Assembly: GCF_902497855.1 (NCBI RefSeq)
Contig: NZ_CABVHU010000012.1
Coordinates: 209,404-273,403 of the forward strand
From: Pseudomonas fluorescens
GTDB lineage: Bacteria > Pseudomonadota > Gammaproteobacteria > Pseudomonadales > Pseudomonadaceae
Direction: 5' to 3'
DNA: 64,000 nt
Part shown: positions 41,285-51,292 of the stretch, in pieces
How positions within the stretch are numbered: the first letter of the stretch is position 1
Layout of the letters: each line of letters begins with the position of its first letter
Made by a program: the position numbers and the translations under genes
The notes under the pieces: model-generated
What the model was told of the DNA's origin: nothing
Databases searched by the model: none
The model's input: only the letters and a program-made list of their open reading frames with translations

Positions 41285-42895
41285 TCAACGCGTCTCCTGA
41301 TTCCTCGGCCAACTCAAACTGAAACACGCCCCACCCAGGCTCTTGCTCTTGCTGATCAACGCCCGGCCACCATGCCAATGGATGATCCGTCGCACGATGG
41401 ACAACCCCAACCCATGCCCGCCCGAGGCACGGGTGCGGCTGTCATCCAGGCGCAGGAACGGGGTGAAGATCTTCTCCCACGAAGATTCCGGCACGCCCGG
41501 CCCGTCATCCTCGACATCCACCCGACAGCGCTGCTGACCCACTTGATAGCTGACCGTCACCCGCGATTGAGCGTGGCGCATGGCGTTGCTCACCAGATTT
41601 TGCAACGCCCGGTGCAGGTAGCGTGGCTCGGCCTCGACCCAGGCGTCGTCGCAATCGGCGGCCGACAGGCACAGGCCGCGCCGCACCGTGACCTCCGCTC
41701 GCAGCGGCGCCAGCTCCTCGATCACCTGATTGACCAAGGCATCCAGATCGATGCGCTGGAAGTTCAGCGCCGGCGAGCCCTGCTCCAGCCGCGCATAAGT
41801 CAGCATCTCGTCCACCAGCCGATCAAGATCCTCGATGTCATGGTCCATGCCCTCGCGGTATTTCTCCAGCGCTTGCGGGGTAGTGGCCGAGCCGATCATC
41901 TCCAGGCCAAAACGCAGGCGTGCCACCGGTGTGCGCAACTCATGGGATACCGCGCGTACCAGTTCGCGCTGAATCGCCAACAGCTGCTGCAGGTGCTCGG
42001 CCATGCCGTTGAACGCCGAAGCCAGGCGCCCTACCGAGTCCGCTCCGCGTGCCGGCACCCGGGTTTCCAGGCTGCCCTTGGCGATGCGCGTGGCTGCGGC
42101 TTCCAGGCCACGCAAGCGGCGCTCCAGCTGACGCACCAATAAATAGACGATCAAACCGATCAGGCTCAAACCGAGGGCCGCGATCAGCACCAGCCACTCC
42201 GGCGGGTAAGGATTCATCTGGTACAGCGGACCGATCTCCAGGACCCAGGGCGTGCCAACCATGCCGGCAAACACCCGGATCGAGTCGCCGCCCTTGCCCA
42301 GGGCCATCACCGTATCGCCTTCGGCCACCCGGCGGCTCTGGTCTTCGTCCATATCGGCCTGGTCGGCCGTGACCAGCTGCAGGTCAAAGCCGAAGCCCTT
42401 CTCTTCCTTTAATTGCGCCAGGCGCCTGGGCTGCTCGGCCACCGGGACGCGCACCAGTTCATCCGCCAGCAGGTAGATAGTCGCACGCGCCAATTGCTCG
42501 CTGATCTGCTGCACTTCGCCCGTCAGTAGCAACTGCTCCTTGTCACTCACCAGGCGGTAAACCTTCGCCGCATGCGGACCGGTCTGCTCCACCAGCGCCT
42601 GACCGCGCAGTACGCGGGTGCGCTGCGTGAGGTCGAGGTCAGTCTGGGCGAAGGTCTTCAATGCCAGGGGAATCCCGAGCAGCCGCTCCCACACCAACAG
42701 GGTTCGGTGGCGCTCCGTCGGGTTCATCGGTTGCAGATTGTCGGCCATCAGCGCAAACGTGCCGTGGGCCAGGCGTTCGCGGTATTGCTCGCCGCGCACC
42801 TGGTTGAGCATGTGCAAGGCCAGTACGCCCAGTACCGCCACCAGAATCAACGCCGCGCACATGCCACCGTAGATGCGCAGGAAGATCGAATTCAC
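41285..42895 (-). CDS. Two-component sensor histidine kinase (RstB-like)
   Basis: This 536-residue membrane kinase has helices at about 8-30 and 234-253 and a large periplasmic region. HAMP spans about 254-305, HisKA has H318 in RAVSHELRTPVARLRFG, and HATPase contains NLVSNAMRHAQ, DDGPGVPES and GGHGLGLSIV. The GTG start overlaps the response-regulator stop (GTGA), so the pair is coupled. RstB-like identity rests on architecture and on the neighbouring nrdA, which in P. aeruginosa adjoins the PA1157/PA1158 pair (from memory). The signal is unknown. Confidence 0.9.
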   Translation of the reverse strand: MNSIFLRIYGGMCAALILVAVLGVLALHMLNQVRGEQYRERLAHGTFALMADNLQPMNPTERHRTLLVWERLLGIPLALKTFAQTDLDLTQRTRVLRGQALVEQTGPHAAKVYRLVSDKEQLLLTGEVQQISEQLARATIYLLADELVRVPVAEQPRRLAQLKEEKGFGFDLQLVTADQADMDEDQSRRVAEGDTVMALGKGGDSIRVFAGMVGTPWVLEIGPLYQMNPYPPEWLVLIAALGLSLIGLIVYLLVRQLERRLRGLEAAATRIAKGSLETRVPARGADSVGRLASAFNGMAEHLQQLLAIQRELVRAVSHELRTPVARLRFGLEMIGSATTPQALEKYREGMDHDIEDLDRLVDEMLTYARLEQGSPALNFQRIDLDALVNQVIEELAPLRAEVTVRRGLCLSAADCDDAWVEAEPRYLHRALQNLVSNAMRHAQSRVTVSYQVGQQRCRVDVEDDGPGVPESSWEKIFTPFLRLDDSRTRASGGHGLGLSIVRRIIHWHGGRALISKSKSLGGACFSLSWPRNQETR

Positions 42896-43605
42896 AGGGT
42901 GCAGGCCTCTGGCACGAACAAATAGCCTTTGCTGCGGATGGTCTTGATCAGCCGCGGATGCTCCGGATCGTCGCCAATCTTCGGGCGAATGCGCGAGATG
43001 CGCACGTCAATGGAGCGATCCTGGCCGTCGTAGCCAATGCCACGCAACGCGGTGAATATTTCTTCCCGGGACAGAATGCGCCCGGCATTGGCCACCAGCA
43101 GCCAGAGCAGGTCGAACTCGGCGCTGGTCAGCTCGATGCCGTTGTCATTGAGCCAGGCTTCGCGCAAGGCGTTGTCCACCACCAGCGGACCGAATTGCAG
43201 GCGCCGAAGCTTTTCCGGGGTGGCTTCGGGTACTTCACTGCGCCGCAGCAAGGCCTGGATGCGTGCCAGCAGCAACCGAGGACGAACCGGTTTGCAGACA
43301 TAATCGTCGGCCCCCAGGTCCAGGCCCAGAATCTGATCGGTGTCGTCGCTTCGAGCCGTGAGCATCAGGATCGGGCCATCAAAGCGCTCGCGGACCTTGC
43401 GGCAGATGCTCAGGCCATCCTCGCCCGGCAGCATCAGGTCGAGGATCACCAGGTCCGGCTGCTCATTGATGATGCGGGCCGCGGCCAGGGCGCCATTGCC
43501 CTCGATCGACACACGCAGGCCGTTGGCCTCGAGGTATTCGCGGGTCAATTCGGCCAGACGCTGGTCGTCCTCCACAATCAACACCTGCCAGGCTTCTTGC
43601 TCCAC
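42892..43605 (-). CDS. Two-component response regulator (RstA-like)
   Basis: This 237-residue OmpR-type regulator starts at GTG 43605 (VEQEAWQVLIVEDDQRLAEL) behind AGAGG; a longer frame to 43869 extends into the nrdA promoter region and has no receiver-like content. Phospho-acceptor D56 lies in LVILDLMLPGEDG and the lysine in DDYVCKPVRP. A winged helix ends with DRSIDVRISRIRPKIGDDPEHPRLIKTIRSKGY. It is the partner of the overlapping kinase. The divergent nrdA promoter lies about 300 bp upstream. Confidence 0.92.
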   Translation of the reverse strand: MEQEAWQVLIVEDDQRLAELTREYLEANGLRVSIEGNGALAAARIINEQPDLVILDLMLPGEDGLSICRKVRERFDGPILMLTARSDDTDQILGLDLGADDYVCKPVRPRLLLARIQALLRRSEVPEATPEKLRRLQFGPLVVDNALREAWLNDNGIELTSAEFDLLWLLVANAGRILSREEIFTALRGIGYDGQDRSIDVRISRIRPKIGDDPEHPRLIKTIRSKGYLFVPEACTL

Positions 43606-43895
43606 GGTGACCTCTGCTTGCCAACAAAACGAAATAAGGAAGGATCCGCCCGTCTTTTTGTCATGACCTGGGGGATAAGAATGCGTATGCAGTGGCCGAT
43701 TGTATAAACGCCACTCGCCGAGAACACAAGCTGGCAAATGCGTTCGGCCAAGCCGGTTTTTTGTGGTAGGGTTCGCGCCCTTAAAAATCCAACTGGCCGT
43801 TTTCAAACATTGAAAACCCGTGAAAAACGGTCCGCTCCAGTAGAGTCGCGGCCTGCACGCACGCTCCAACTTTCACACACAATTTACGCACAGGT

Positions 43896-43904
43896 TTATC
43901 CACA
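43896..43904 (+). promoter_or_regulatory. DnaA box upstream of nrdA
   Basis: TTATCCACA is an exact match to the high-affinity DnaA box. It lies just upstream of the candidate -35 element of nrdA. DnaA control of nrdAB is established in E. coli; here it is inferred. Confidence 0.6.
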
Positions 43905-43913
43905 GGTAGTACG

Positions 43914-43942
43914 TTGCAACACCCCCCAAAACGCATTATCTT
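43914..43942 (+). promoter_or_regulatory. Candidate nrdA sigma-70 promoter
   Basis: TTGCAA (43914-43919) and TATCTT (43937-43942) are separated by 17 bases. The -10 lies inside the first NrdR box. The predicted start near 43949 gives a leader of about 395 nt. Confidence 0.5.
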
Positions 43943-43977
43943 GTACCCCTGCGCGAAAAAAACCCTACATGTAGGGT
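43931..43977. promoter_or_regulatory. Tandem NrdR boxes of nrdA
   Basis: ACGCATTATCTTGTAC (43931-43946) and ACCCTACATGTAGGGT (43962-43977) both resemble the 16-bp NrdR palindrome acaCwAtATaTwGtgt. They are separated by 15 bp (31 bp centre to centre), the spacing normal for NrdR operators. The second is a perfect palindrome. They overlap and follow the proposed -10, as expected for repression. Confidence 0.75.
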
Positions 43978-44154
43978 TTTGCATCAAAAACCAAACACAA
44001 ACCAGACACGGATTTCAAGCGCTTTTATTGCCTCTGTCCGGTTGAACCAAACGTATTTTTGAAAGACCAAACCGCGCATGCGGATGGCTACTGTTCTAGA
44101 GCCGAAAACGGCGACAACGGTACGGGTGTTGCAGTCAGTTACTGTCACTCAAAA

Positions 44155-44312
44155 GGATCCCGGTTCCAGGCTCAAGGCCTGGGACCAACAGACTTCGGCA
44201 TGGAAGCGGCGCCCTGTAGCCCCTTCCTGATCTGTCCCGAAGTTGGTATGCCCGGCTCCTGGCCGGTTGTAGTGCTTCAGGACGGAACGGTGGGCACCGT
44301 GATAGTGCCCAA
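44155..44312 (+). ncRNA. Structured nrdA mRNA leader (candidate cis-regulatory RNA)
   Basis: The leader folds by eye into several helices: GGTTCCAGG/CCTGGGACC (44162-44188 region); ACTTCGG at 44192-44198 with CCGAAGT at 44237-44243, extended by ACCA/TGGT; an enclosed GGAAG/CTTCC (44202-44206 with 44223-44227); CCGGC/GCCGG near 44252-44266. Two overlapping, mutually exclusive hairpins follow: ACGGT/ACCGT (44287-44300) and GGGCAC/GTGCCC (44292-44310). The last end about 20 nt before the nrdA ribosome site. I know of no named RNA family matching it. Confidence 0.5.
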
Positions 44313-44343
44313 ACAAACATAGAGAATGTGGAGACAACCCCCC

Positions 44344-47238
<2,895 letters not shown>

Positions 47239-47273
47239 GCTGAGCCGGTAATCCGCCGAAAGGCAGTTACCTG

Positions 47274-47314
47274 AAACCCCCGATGAGCCTCTGGCTTGTC
47301 GGGGGTTTTCTTTT
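47274..47314 (+). terminator. Intrinsic terminator of nrdA
   Basis: AAACCCCCGA and TCGGGGGTTT form a stem with a loop of about 15 bases, followed by T-rich TTTTCTTTT, 36 bp beyond the nrdA stop. Confidence 0.9.
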
Positions 47315-47330
47315 GCCTGTACCTGCTTCC

Positions 47331-47443
47331 GTAGGAGCGAGCTTGCTCCGGGCGGCGTTCCGACGATGGACGTAAACGATAACGCGTTCACCCTGGTTAA
47401 ACGTGTTGCTCTCAAGTTCATCGCGAGCAAGCTCGCTCCTACA
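47331..47443. repeat. REP pair with variant left arm
   Basis: The left arm GTAGGAGCGAGCTTGCTC (47331) is followed by CGGGCGGCGTTCCGACGATG instead of the usual short CGCGATG. The right arm at 47421-47443 is a standard TCGCGAGCAAGCTCGCTCCT ACA. It lies between the convergent nrdA and flgE genes. Confidence 0.85.
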
Positions 47444-47448
47444 CGCAT

Positions 47449-47476
47449 AAAAAAGCCCCTCTCACGAGGGGCTCTT
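47449..47476 (-). terminator. Intrinsic terminator of flgBCDE
   Basis: On the minus strand AGCCCCTCGTGAGAGGGGCT is followed by a T-run, 27 bp after the flgE stop. Confidence 0.9.
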
Positions 47477-47502
47477 GGTGCCAAATTATCAACCAACCCG
47501 CA

Positions 47503-48816
47503 TCACGCCATCTGAATAATGGTCTGCATGATGGTGCTCTGGGTGGAGATGGTCTTGGCGTTCGCCTGGTAGTTGCTCTGCCCCTTGATCAAGTCGACCA
47601 GTTCGTTGGTCAGGTTGACGTTGGACTCTTCCAGAGAGTTGGATTCGATCATCCCCAGGGTACCGCTTTGCGGCGCATCAAAGCCGGGAATGCCCGACGC
47701 ATAGGATTCTTTCCAGCTGGAGCCGCCAATAGGCTGCAAACCTTGTTCATTGGTGAAGCTGGCGAGCGAAATCTGACCGATAGCCTTGGTCTGGTAGTTG
47801 CTGAAGTTAGCCAGCAATACCCCGCTACCGTCGATGCTCAGGCTGGTGATCTGGCCGGTGGCGTAACCGTCCTGCGCAGGAATCGAACGCGCGGTATCGG
47901 CATTGAACTGCGTCGTGTTGCCCATGGAGATGGTCAAGCCGTCCGGGTTGTCGTCAGCACCGTTGGGTGCCCACACGCCATTGGTCACCGTGCCCGGAGT
48001 CCAGCCGGTGATCTTCAGATCGTTGCCGGTAGTCGCTGGCGGAGTGGTAATCGAAAGCAGCTTGCCGCTTGCATCGAAATTCATGGTCGAAGGGATCGCA
48101 GGGGTAACAGGCTTGGCGGGGTCGCCATCCGCAGGGTTGCGGCCATCGATCAGGGTGTAGATGTCCCATTCATTAGCGCCAGTCTTGACCATGTATTGAT
48201 CCATGACGTGCTGGTTACCCTGGCTGTCGAAAATCGGGGTACTGAATTGCTTGGTGAAGGTGGCCTGCTTGGACGGATCGAACTTGTTGGCGGCAATCGA
48301 CTGATCGATCACGTCAGCCGTGGAGTTCAGGTTGATCGTCGACGACACGGTGGTGGTGGTCTTCGGCGCCAGGTTGGACGTGTCGATGCGCAAGTCGGTC
48401 AACACACCGTTCTGAATCTTGCCGTTGGCATCCACACCGTAGCCCTGCAGACGCGCAGAGCCGTCGGTGTTGGTGACGTAACCTTCCTTGTCGACCTTGA
48501 ACGTACCGGCACGGGTGTAGGACAGCGAACCGCTGTCATTCAGCACGAAGAAGCCGGAGCCGTTGATGCCCATGTCCAGCACGTTACCGGTGTTGTTGAT
48601 GTCGCCCTGGGTGAACTGCTGGGCAACGTTGGCCAGGCGCACCCCGCTACCGACGGCCTTGCTGCCGGTACCCAGCTTGCTTGCCGAGTAAACGTCCTGG
48701 AATTCGGCACGGGACGATTTGAAACCGGTGGTCGCGACGTTGGCGATGTTGTTGCCGGTCACGTCCAGTTGTTTGTTGGCTGCATAGAGACCGCTAAGGC
48801 CGATATTGAAAGACAT
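47503..48816 (-). CDS. flgE: Flagellar hook protein FlgE
   Basis: FlgE polymerises into the flagellar hook. The 437-residue protein starts MSFNIGLSGLYAANKQLDVTGNNIANVATTGFK, the conserved axial-protein N-terminus with the ANVNT-like segment. It ends in the matching helical C-terminus SNLEESNVNLTNELVDLIKGQ...NAKTISTQSTIMQTIIQMA. The middle variable region is rich in Asp, Thr and Gly. It is exported by the flagellar type III system. It is the last gene in flgB-flgC-flgD-flgE and is followed by a terminator. Confidence 0.96.
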   Translation of the reverse strand: MSFNIGLSGLYAANKQLDVTGNNIANVATTGFKSSRAEFQDVYSASKLGTGSKAVGSGVRLANVAQQFTQGDINNTGNVLDMGINGSGFFVLNDSGSLSYTRAGTFKVDKEGYVTNTDGSARLQGYGVDANGKIQNGVLTDLRIDTSNLAPKTTTTVSSTINLNSTADVIDQSIAANKFDPSKQATFTKQFSTPIFDSQGNQHVMDQYMVKTGANEWDIYTLIDGRNPADGDPAKPVTPAIPSTMNFDASGKLLSITTPPATTGNDLKITGWTPGTVTNGVWAPNGADDNPDGLTISMGNTTQFNADTARSIPAQDGYATGQITSLSIDGSGVLLANFSNYQTKAIGQISLASFTNEQGLQPIGGSSWKESYASGIPGFDAPQSGTLGMIESNSLEESNVNLTNELVDLIKGQSNYQANAKTISTQSTIMQTIIQMA

Positions 48817-48847
48817 ATTCCACTCCTTTGTGCCGTGTTAGTCGGCT

Positions 48848-49567
48848 CTACATACCAATGGTTTGTACTTTGGACAGGGCGATGCTGCCCAGCCCGGCCA
48901 GGTTGAGCATCAACTCACCGCCGGTCTGGCTGATGGTCACGCTGTTGACGGTCGCCGGCAGATAGGTGATCAGCGCCACGGCCTGATCATCGATGGTGGT
49001 CGCAGCGGCGAACGTATAAGTACCTGACTCAACCGTTTTGCCTGCATCGTCCTTGCCGTCCCAGATGAAGCTGGCGTCGCCGGCCGACTGACTGCCCAGG
49101 TCGATGGTGCGAACGGCTTTGCCGTCCTTGTCGCTGATTTTCAAGGTGGCACCGGCCACTGAGTCCGGGATCACCACCGTGCCGGTCATACTCTTCGACG
49201 TGTCGACCACGGCTTTGTCGCCCGGCGCAATCACCGAACGCCCCACCAGCGACGAAGCCTGCAAGGCCTGGGACGAGTTGTAGTTGCTGGCGAGGCCCGT
49301 CACCGTGTCGTTAAGCGAGGTGATCCCCTCCAGGCTGCTGAACTGCGCCAACTGAGCGACGAACTCGCCGTTGTCCTGCGGCTCCAGCGGGTTCTGGTTT
49401 TTCAGCTGGGTGACCAGCAACTGCAGGAATGCATCCTTGCCCAGGGCTTTTTTGCCGGTGGCGCTGTCCGTTGCCGACGCCAGGCCGTCGGTACTGGCAT
49501 TGGTCTTGATCGAGGAGTTGGCCAGGATGTCGTTGAGGTTCAAGCCACTGGTATCAATCACACTCAT
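48848..49567 (-). CDS. flgD: Flagellar hook assembly scaffold FlgD
   Basis: FlgD caps the growing hook and is later discarded. The 239-residue protein begins MSVIDTSGLNLNDILANSSI. It has the conserved helical segment LGKDAFLQLLVTQLKNQNPLEPQDNGEFVAQLAQFSSLEG near residues 45-85, then a Tudor/FnIII-like hybrid with FIWDGKDDAGKTVESGTYTF. The start at 49567 lies just inside the flgC end (15 bp gap). No signal peptide is needed because export is through the flagellar apparatus. Confidence 0.95.
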   Translation of the reverse strand: MSVIDTSGLNLNDILANSSIKTNASTDGLASATDSATGKKALGKDAFLQLLVTQLKNQNPLEPQDNGEFVAQLAQFSSLEGITSLNDTVTGLASNYNSSQALQASSLVGRSVIAPGDKAVVDTSKSMTGTVVIPDSVAGATLKISDKDGKAVRTIDLGSQSAGDASFIWDGKDDAGKTVESGTYTFAAATTIDDQAVALITYLPATVNSVTISQTGGELMLNLAGLGSIALSKVQTIGM

Positions 49568-49581
49568 CTGAGTCGTCCCTA

Positions 49582-50025
49582 TCACTGACCGAGGGTCAGG
49601 ACCTTCTGCATCATGGTCTTGGCGGTGTTCATCATTTCGGCGTTGGTCTGGAACGAACGGCTCGCGGAAATCATGTCGGCCATTTCTTCCACCACGTTGA
49701 CGTTGGGGTAATAGACGTAGCCCTTGGCGTCAGCCGCCGGATGGTTCGGCTCGTATCGTGCATCCAGGTTGCTCTGGTCTTCGACCACGCCCAGCACTTG
49801 CACACCCTGGCCGGCGGCGTCCTGATTCTGGAACAGCGAATCGCCGCCGCCACTCTGGGCACCCTGGAACATGGTGGCGAACACCGGGTGACGCGCGCGG
49901 TAGGTCTGGTCGATGCTCGACGAGACGGTCTCGGCGTTGGCGATGTTACTGGCGACGGTGTTCAAGCGAGTGGTCTGGGCACTCATGCCGCTACCGGCAA
50001 TGTTGAAAACGCTGGCGAGGGACAT
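49582..50025 (-). CDS. flgC: Flagellar basal-body rod protein FlgC
   Basis: FlgC is one of the proximal rod subunits. The 147-residue protein has the rod N-terminus MSLASVFNIAGSGMSAQTTRLNTVASNIANAET and the C-terminal EEMADMISASRSFQTNAEMMNTAKTMMQKVL, both conserved helices of axial proteins. It lies 3 bp after flgB and before flgD in a single transcript driven by a sigma-54 promoter. Confidence 0.96.
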   Translation of the reverse strand: MSLASVFNIAGSGMSAQTTRLNTVASNIANAETVSSSIDQTYRARHPVFATMFQGAQSGGGDSLFQNQDAAGQGVQVLGVVEDQSNLDARYEPNHPAADAKGYVYYPNVNVVEEMADMISASRSFQTNAEMMNTAKTMMQKVLTLGQ

Positions 50026-50028
50026 GAA

Positions 50029-50436
50029 TCATTCTCCACGAAGGGCTGAGATCAGCCCTTTGAATTTGCTGTTGAGCAAGGTGAAGCTGGCCTGGAAGTT
50101 GACCGAGTTTTCCGCGTAGGCCGATTGCTCAAGCTGGGCATCCACGGTGTTCTGGTCGATCGAGGCTTGCATCGGCGTGCGATACAGCAGCGAGTCGTCG
50201 CTATTGCCCAGGCCTTCAGCTTCGATATGCCGGTTGTTGGTCATGTTCAAGACGAAAGAGCCGCCCTTGGTCTTCTCGTGCTGCGCGGCGAGCACTGCCG
50301 AGAAGTCCAGGTCCCGAGCCTTATAGTTCGGGGTGTCGGCGTTGGCGATGTTGTTGGCCAGGACTTCGGCGCGCTTGGCGCGAAAGCCCAGGGCCTGTTC
50401 GTGGATACCGAGCGCTTTATCGAAGCTGATGCTCAT
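50029..50436 (-). CDS. flgB: Flagellar basal-body rod protein FlgB
   Basis: FlgB is a proximal rod subunit. The 135-residue protein begins MSISFDKALGIHEQALGFRA and contains VLANNIANADTPNYKARDLDF, the rod signature. The start at 50436 is fixed by the family; the longer frame to 50841 runs through a REP element. A consensus sigma-54 promoter lies at 50488-50503. The first 19 bases of the coding region plus the entire upstream region are repeated at 50906 onward as part of a tandem duplication, but this copy of flgB is intact. Confidence 0.96.
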   Translation of the reverse strand: MSISFDKALGIHEQALGFRAKRAEVLANNIANADTPNYKARDLDFSAVLAAQHEKTKGGSFVLNMTNNRHIEAEGLGNSDDSLLYRTPMQASIDQNTVDAQLEQSAYAENSVNFQASFTLLNSKFKGLISALRGE

Positions 50437-50487
50437 GTCGGGAAACCTTCGGGTGACCTGATTTTTCGTAGGATGACTTCTGCAAAA

Positions 50488-50503
50488 GCAAGCGTCGTGC
50501 CAA
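50488..50503 (-). promoter_or_regulatory. Sigma-54 promoter of flgBCDE
   Basis: On the minus strand TTGGCACGACGCTTGC is an excellent match to the -24/-12 consensus. It lies about 52 bp upstream of flgB. Flagellar flgBCDE operons in Pseudomonas are RpoN and FleR dependent. Confidence 0.9.
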
Positions 50504-50756
50504 TTCAAAAAAGCCCGTAAACCGGGACTTTGCGGGCAAGGGCAAGCCGGCAATGCCAGAAAAGCGGCAACCGGTTTCCGCTGTCTGCCGCTTTTCTGCC
50601 GCTTAACACCGATTTGCGAAACGCCACCACGTCCCTGTAGGAGCCGGCTTGCCGGCGAAGGCGGTGGGTCAGCCAACCTGTTTGTCGACTGGACGGACGC
50701 CTTCGCCGGCAAGCCGGCTCCTACAGGGGACGCGTGTCGGCGGGAAATCCTCAGGC

Positions 50757-50792
50757 ATAAAAAACGGGAGCCGCTGAGGACTCCCGTTTTTT
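50757..50792. terminator. Intrinsic terminator, copy 1
   Basis: AAAAACGGGAG and CTCCCGTTTTTT flank CCGCTGAGGA. It lies just after the stop of the 38-codon chimera (minus strand) and is the duplicate of the cheR terminator at 51245-51278. Confidence 0.88.
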
Positions 50793-50807
50793 GATGCTGC
50801 CAGTCAA

Positions 50808-50924
50808 TCACTTCGCCTGGTAAATAATCCCCGGACTGCACTGAACCATCTGGTAATGATCCGGCAAACCGTTGAGCGCTTCAGAAGCGCCGAGGAACAG
50901 GTAACTATCGAAGCTGATGCTCAT
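50808..50924 (-). pseudogene. Chimeric FlgB-CheR 38-codon ORF from the duplication
   Basis: The frame has the first six FlgB codons (MSISFD) fused in frame to the last 32 codons of CheR (SYLFLGASEALNGLPDHYQM then VQCSPGIIYQAK). The TAA stop and a terminator follow. The copied flgB ribosome region and sigma-54 promoter (50976-50991) lie upstream. Function is not expected, but the unit looks transcribable and translatable, so it may yield a short peptide or an RNA overlapping the cheR 3' end. Confidence 0.8.
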
Positions 50925-50975
50925 GTCGGGAAACCTTCGGGTGACCTGATTTTTCGTAGGATGACTTCTGCAAAG

Positions 50976-50991
50976 GCAAGCGTCGTGCCAA
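50976..50991 (-). promoter_or_regulatory. Duplicate sigma-54 promoter ahead of the chimera
   Basis: TTGGCACGACGCTTGC is identical to the flgB promoter and 488 bp away from it. It points at the chimeric 38-codon frame. Confidence 0.85.
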
Positions 50992-51244
50992 TTCAAAAAA
51001 GCCCGTAAACCGGGACTTTGCGGGCAGGGGCAAGCCGGCAATGCCAGAAAAGCGGCAACCGGTTTCCGCTGGCTGCCGCTCTGCCGCTTAACACCGATTT
51101 GCGAAACGCCACCACGTCCCTGTAGGAGCCGGCTTGCCGGCGAAGGCGGTGGTTCAGCCAACCTGTTTGTCGACTGGACGGACGCCTTCGCCGGCAAGCC
51201 GGCTCCTACAGGGGGCGTGGTGTCGGCGGGAAATCATCGGGCAT

Positions 51245-51278
51245 AAAAAAGGGAGCCGCTGAGGACTCCCGTTTTTTG
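51245..51278 (-). terminator. Intrinsic terminator of cheR
   Basis: On the minus strand CGGGAGTCCTCAGCGGCTCCC is followed by TTTTTT, about 15 bp after the cheR stop. Confidence 0.88.
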
Positions 51279-51292
51279 ATGCTGCCAGTCAA

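Larger units (their letters stand above)
43606..44343 (+). other. 738-bp nrdA upstream region
   Basis: This long non-coding stretch holds a hairpin (GTTTTCAA-ACA-TTGAAAAC, 43799-43817), a DnaA box, a promoter overlapped by NrdR boxes and a leader of about 390 nt. The 87-codon frame at 44059-44322 has no good ribosome site and overlaps the predicted RNA structure, so I do not call it a gene. Confidence 0.7.

Noticed and set aside
44059..44322. 87-codon ORF in the nrdA leader
   Set aside because: It lacks a good ribosome site and covers the hairpins of the leader; composition looks non-coding.
50926..51197. Upstream extension of the chimeric frame (to 130 codons)
   Set aside because: It reads through a REP pair and spacer sequence; the flgB start at 50924 is the meaningful one.
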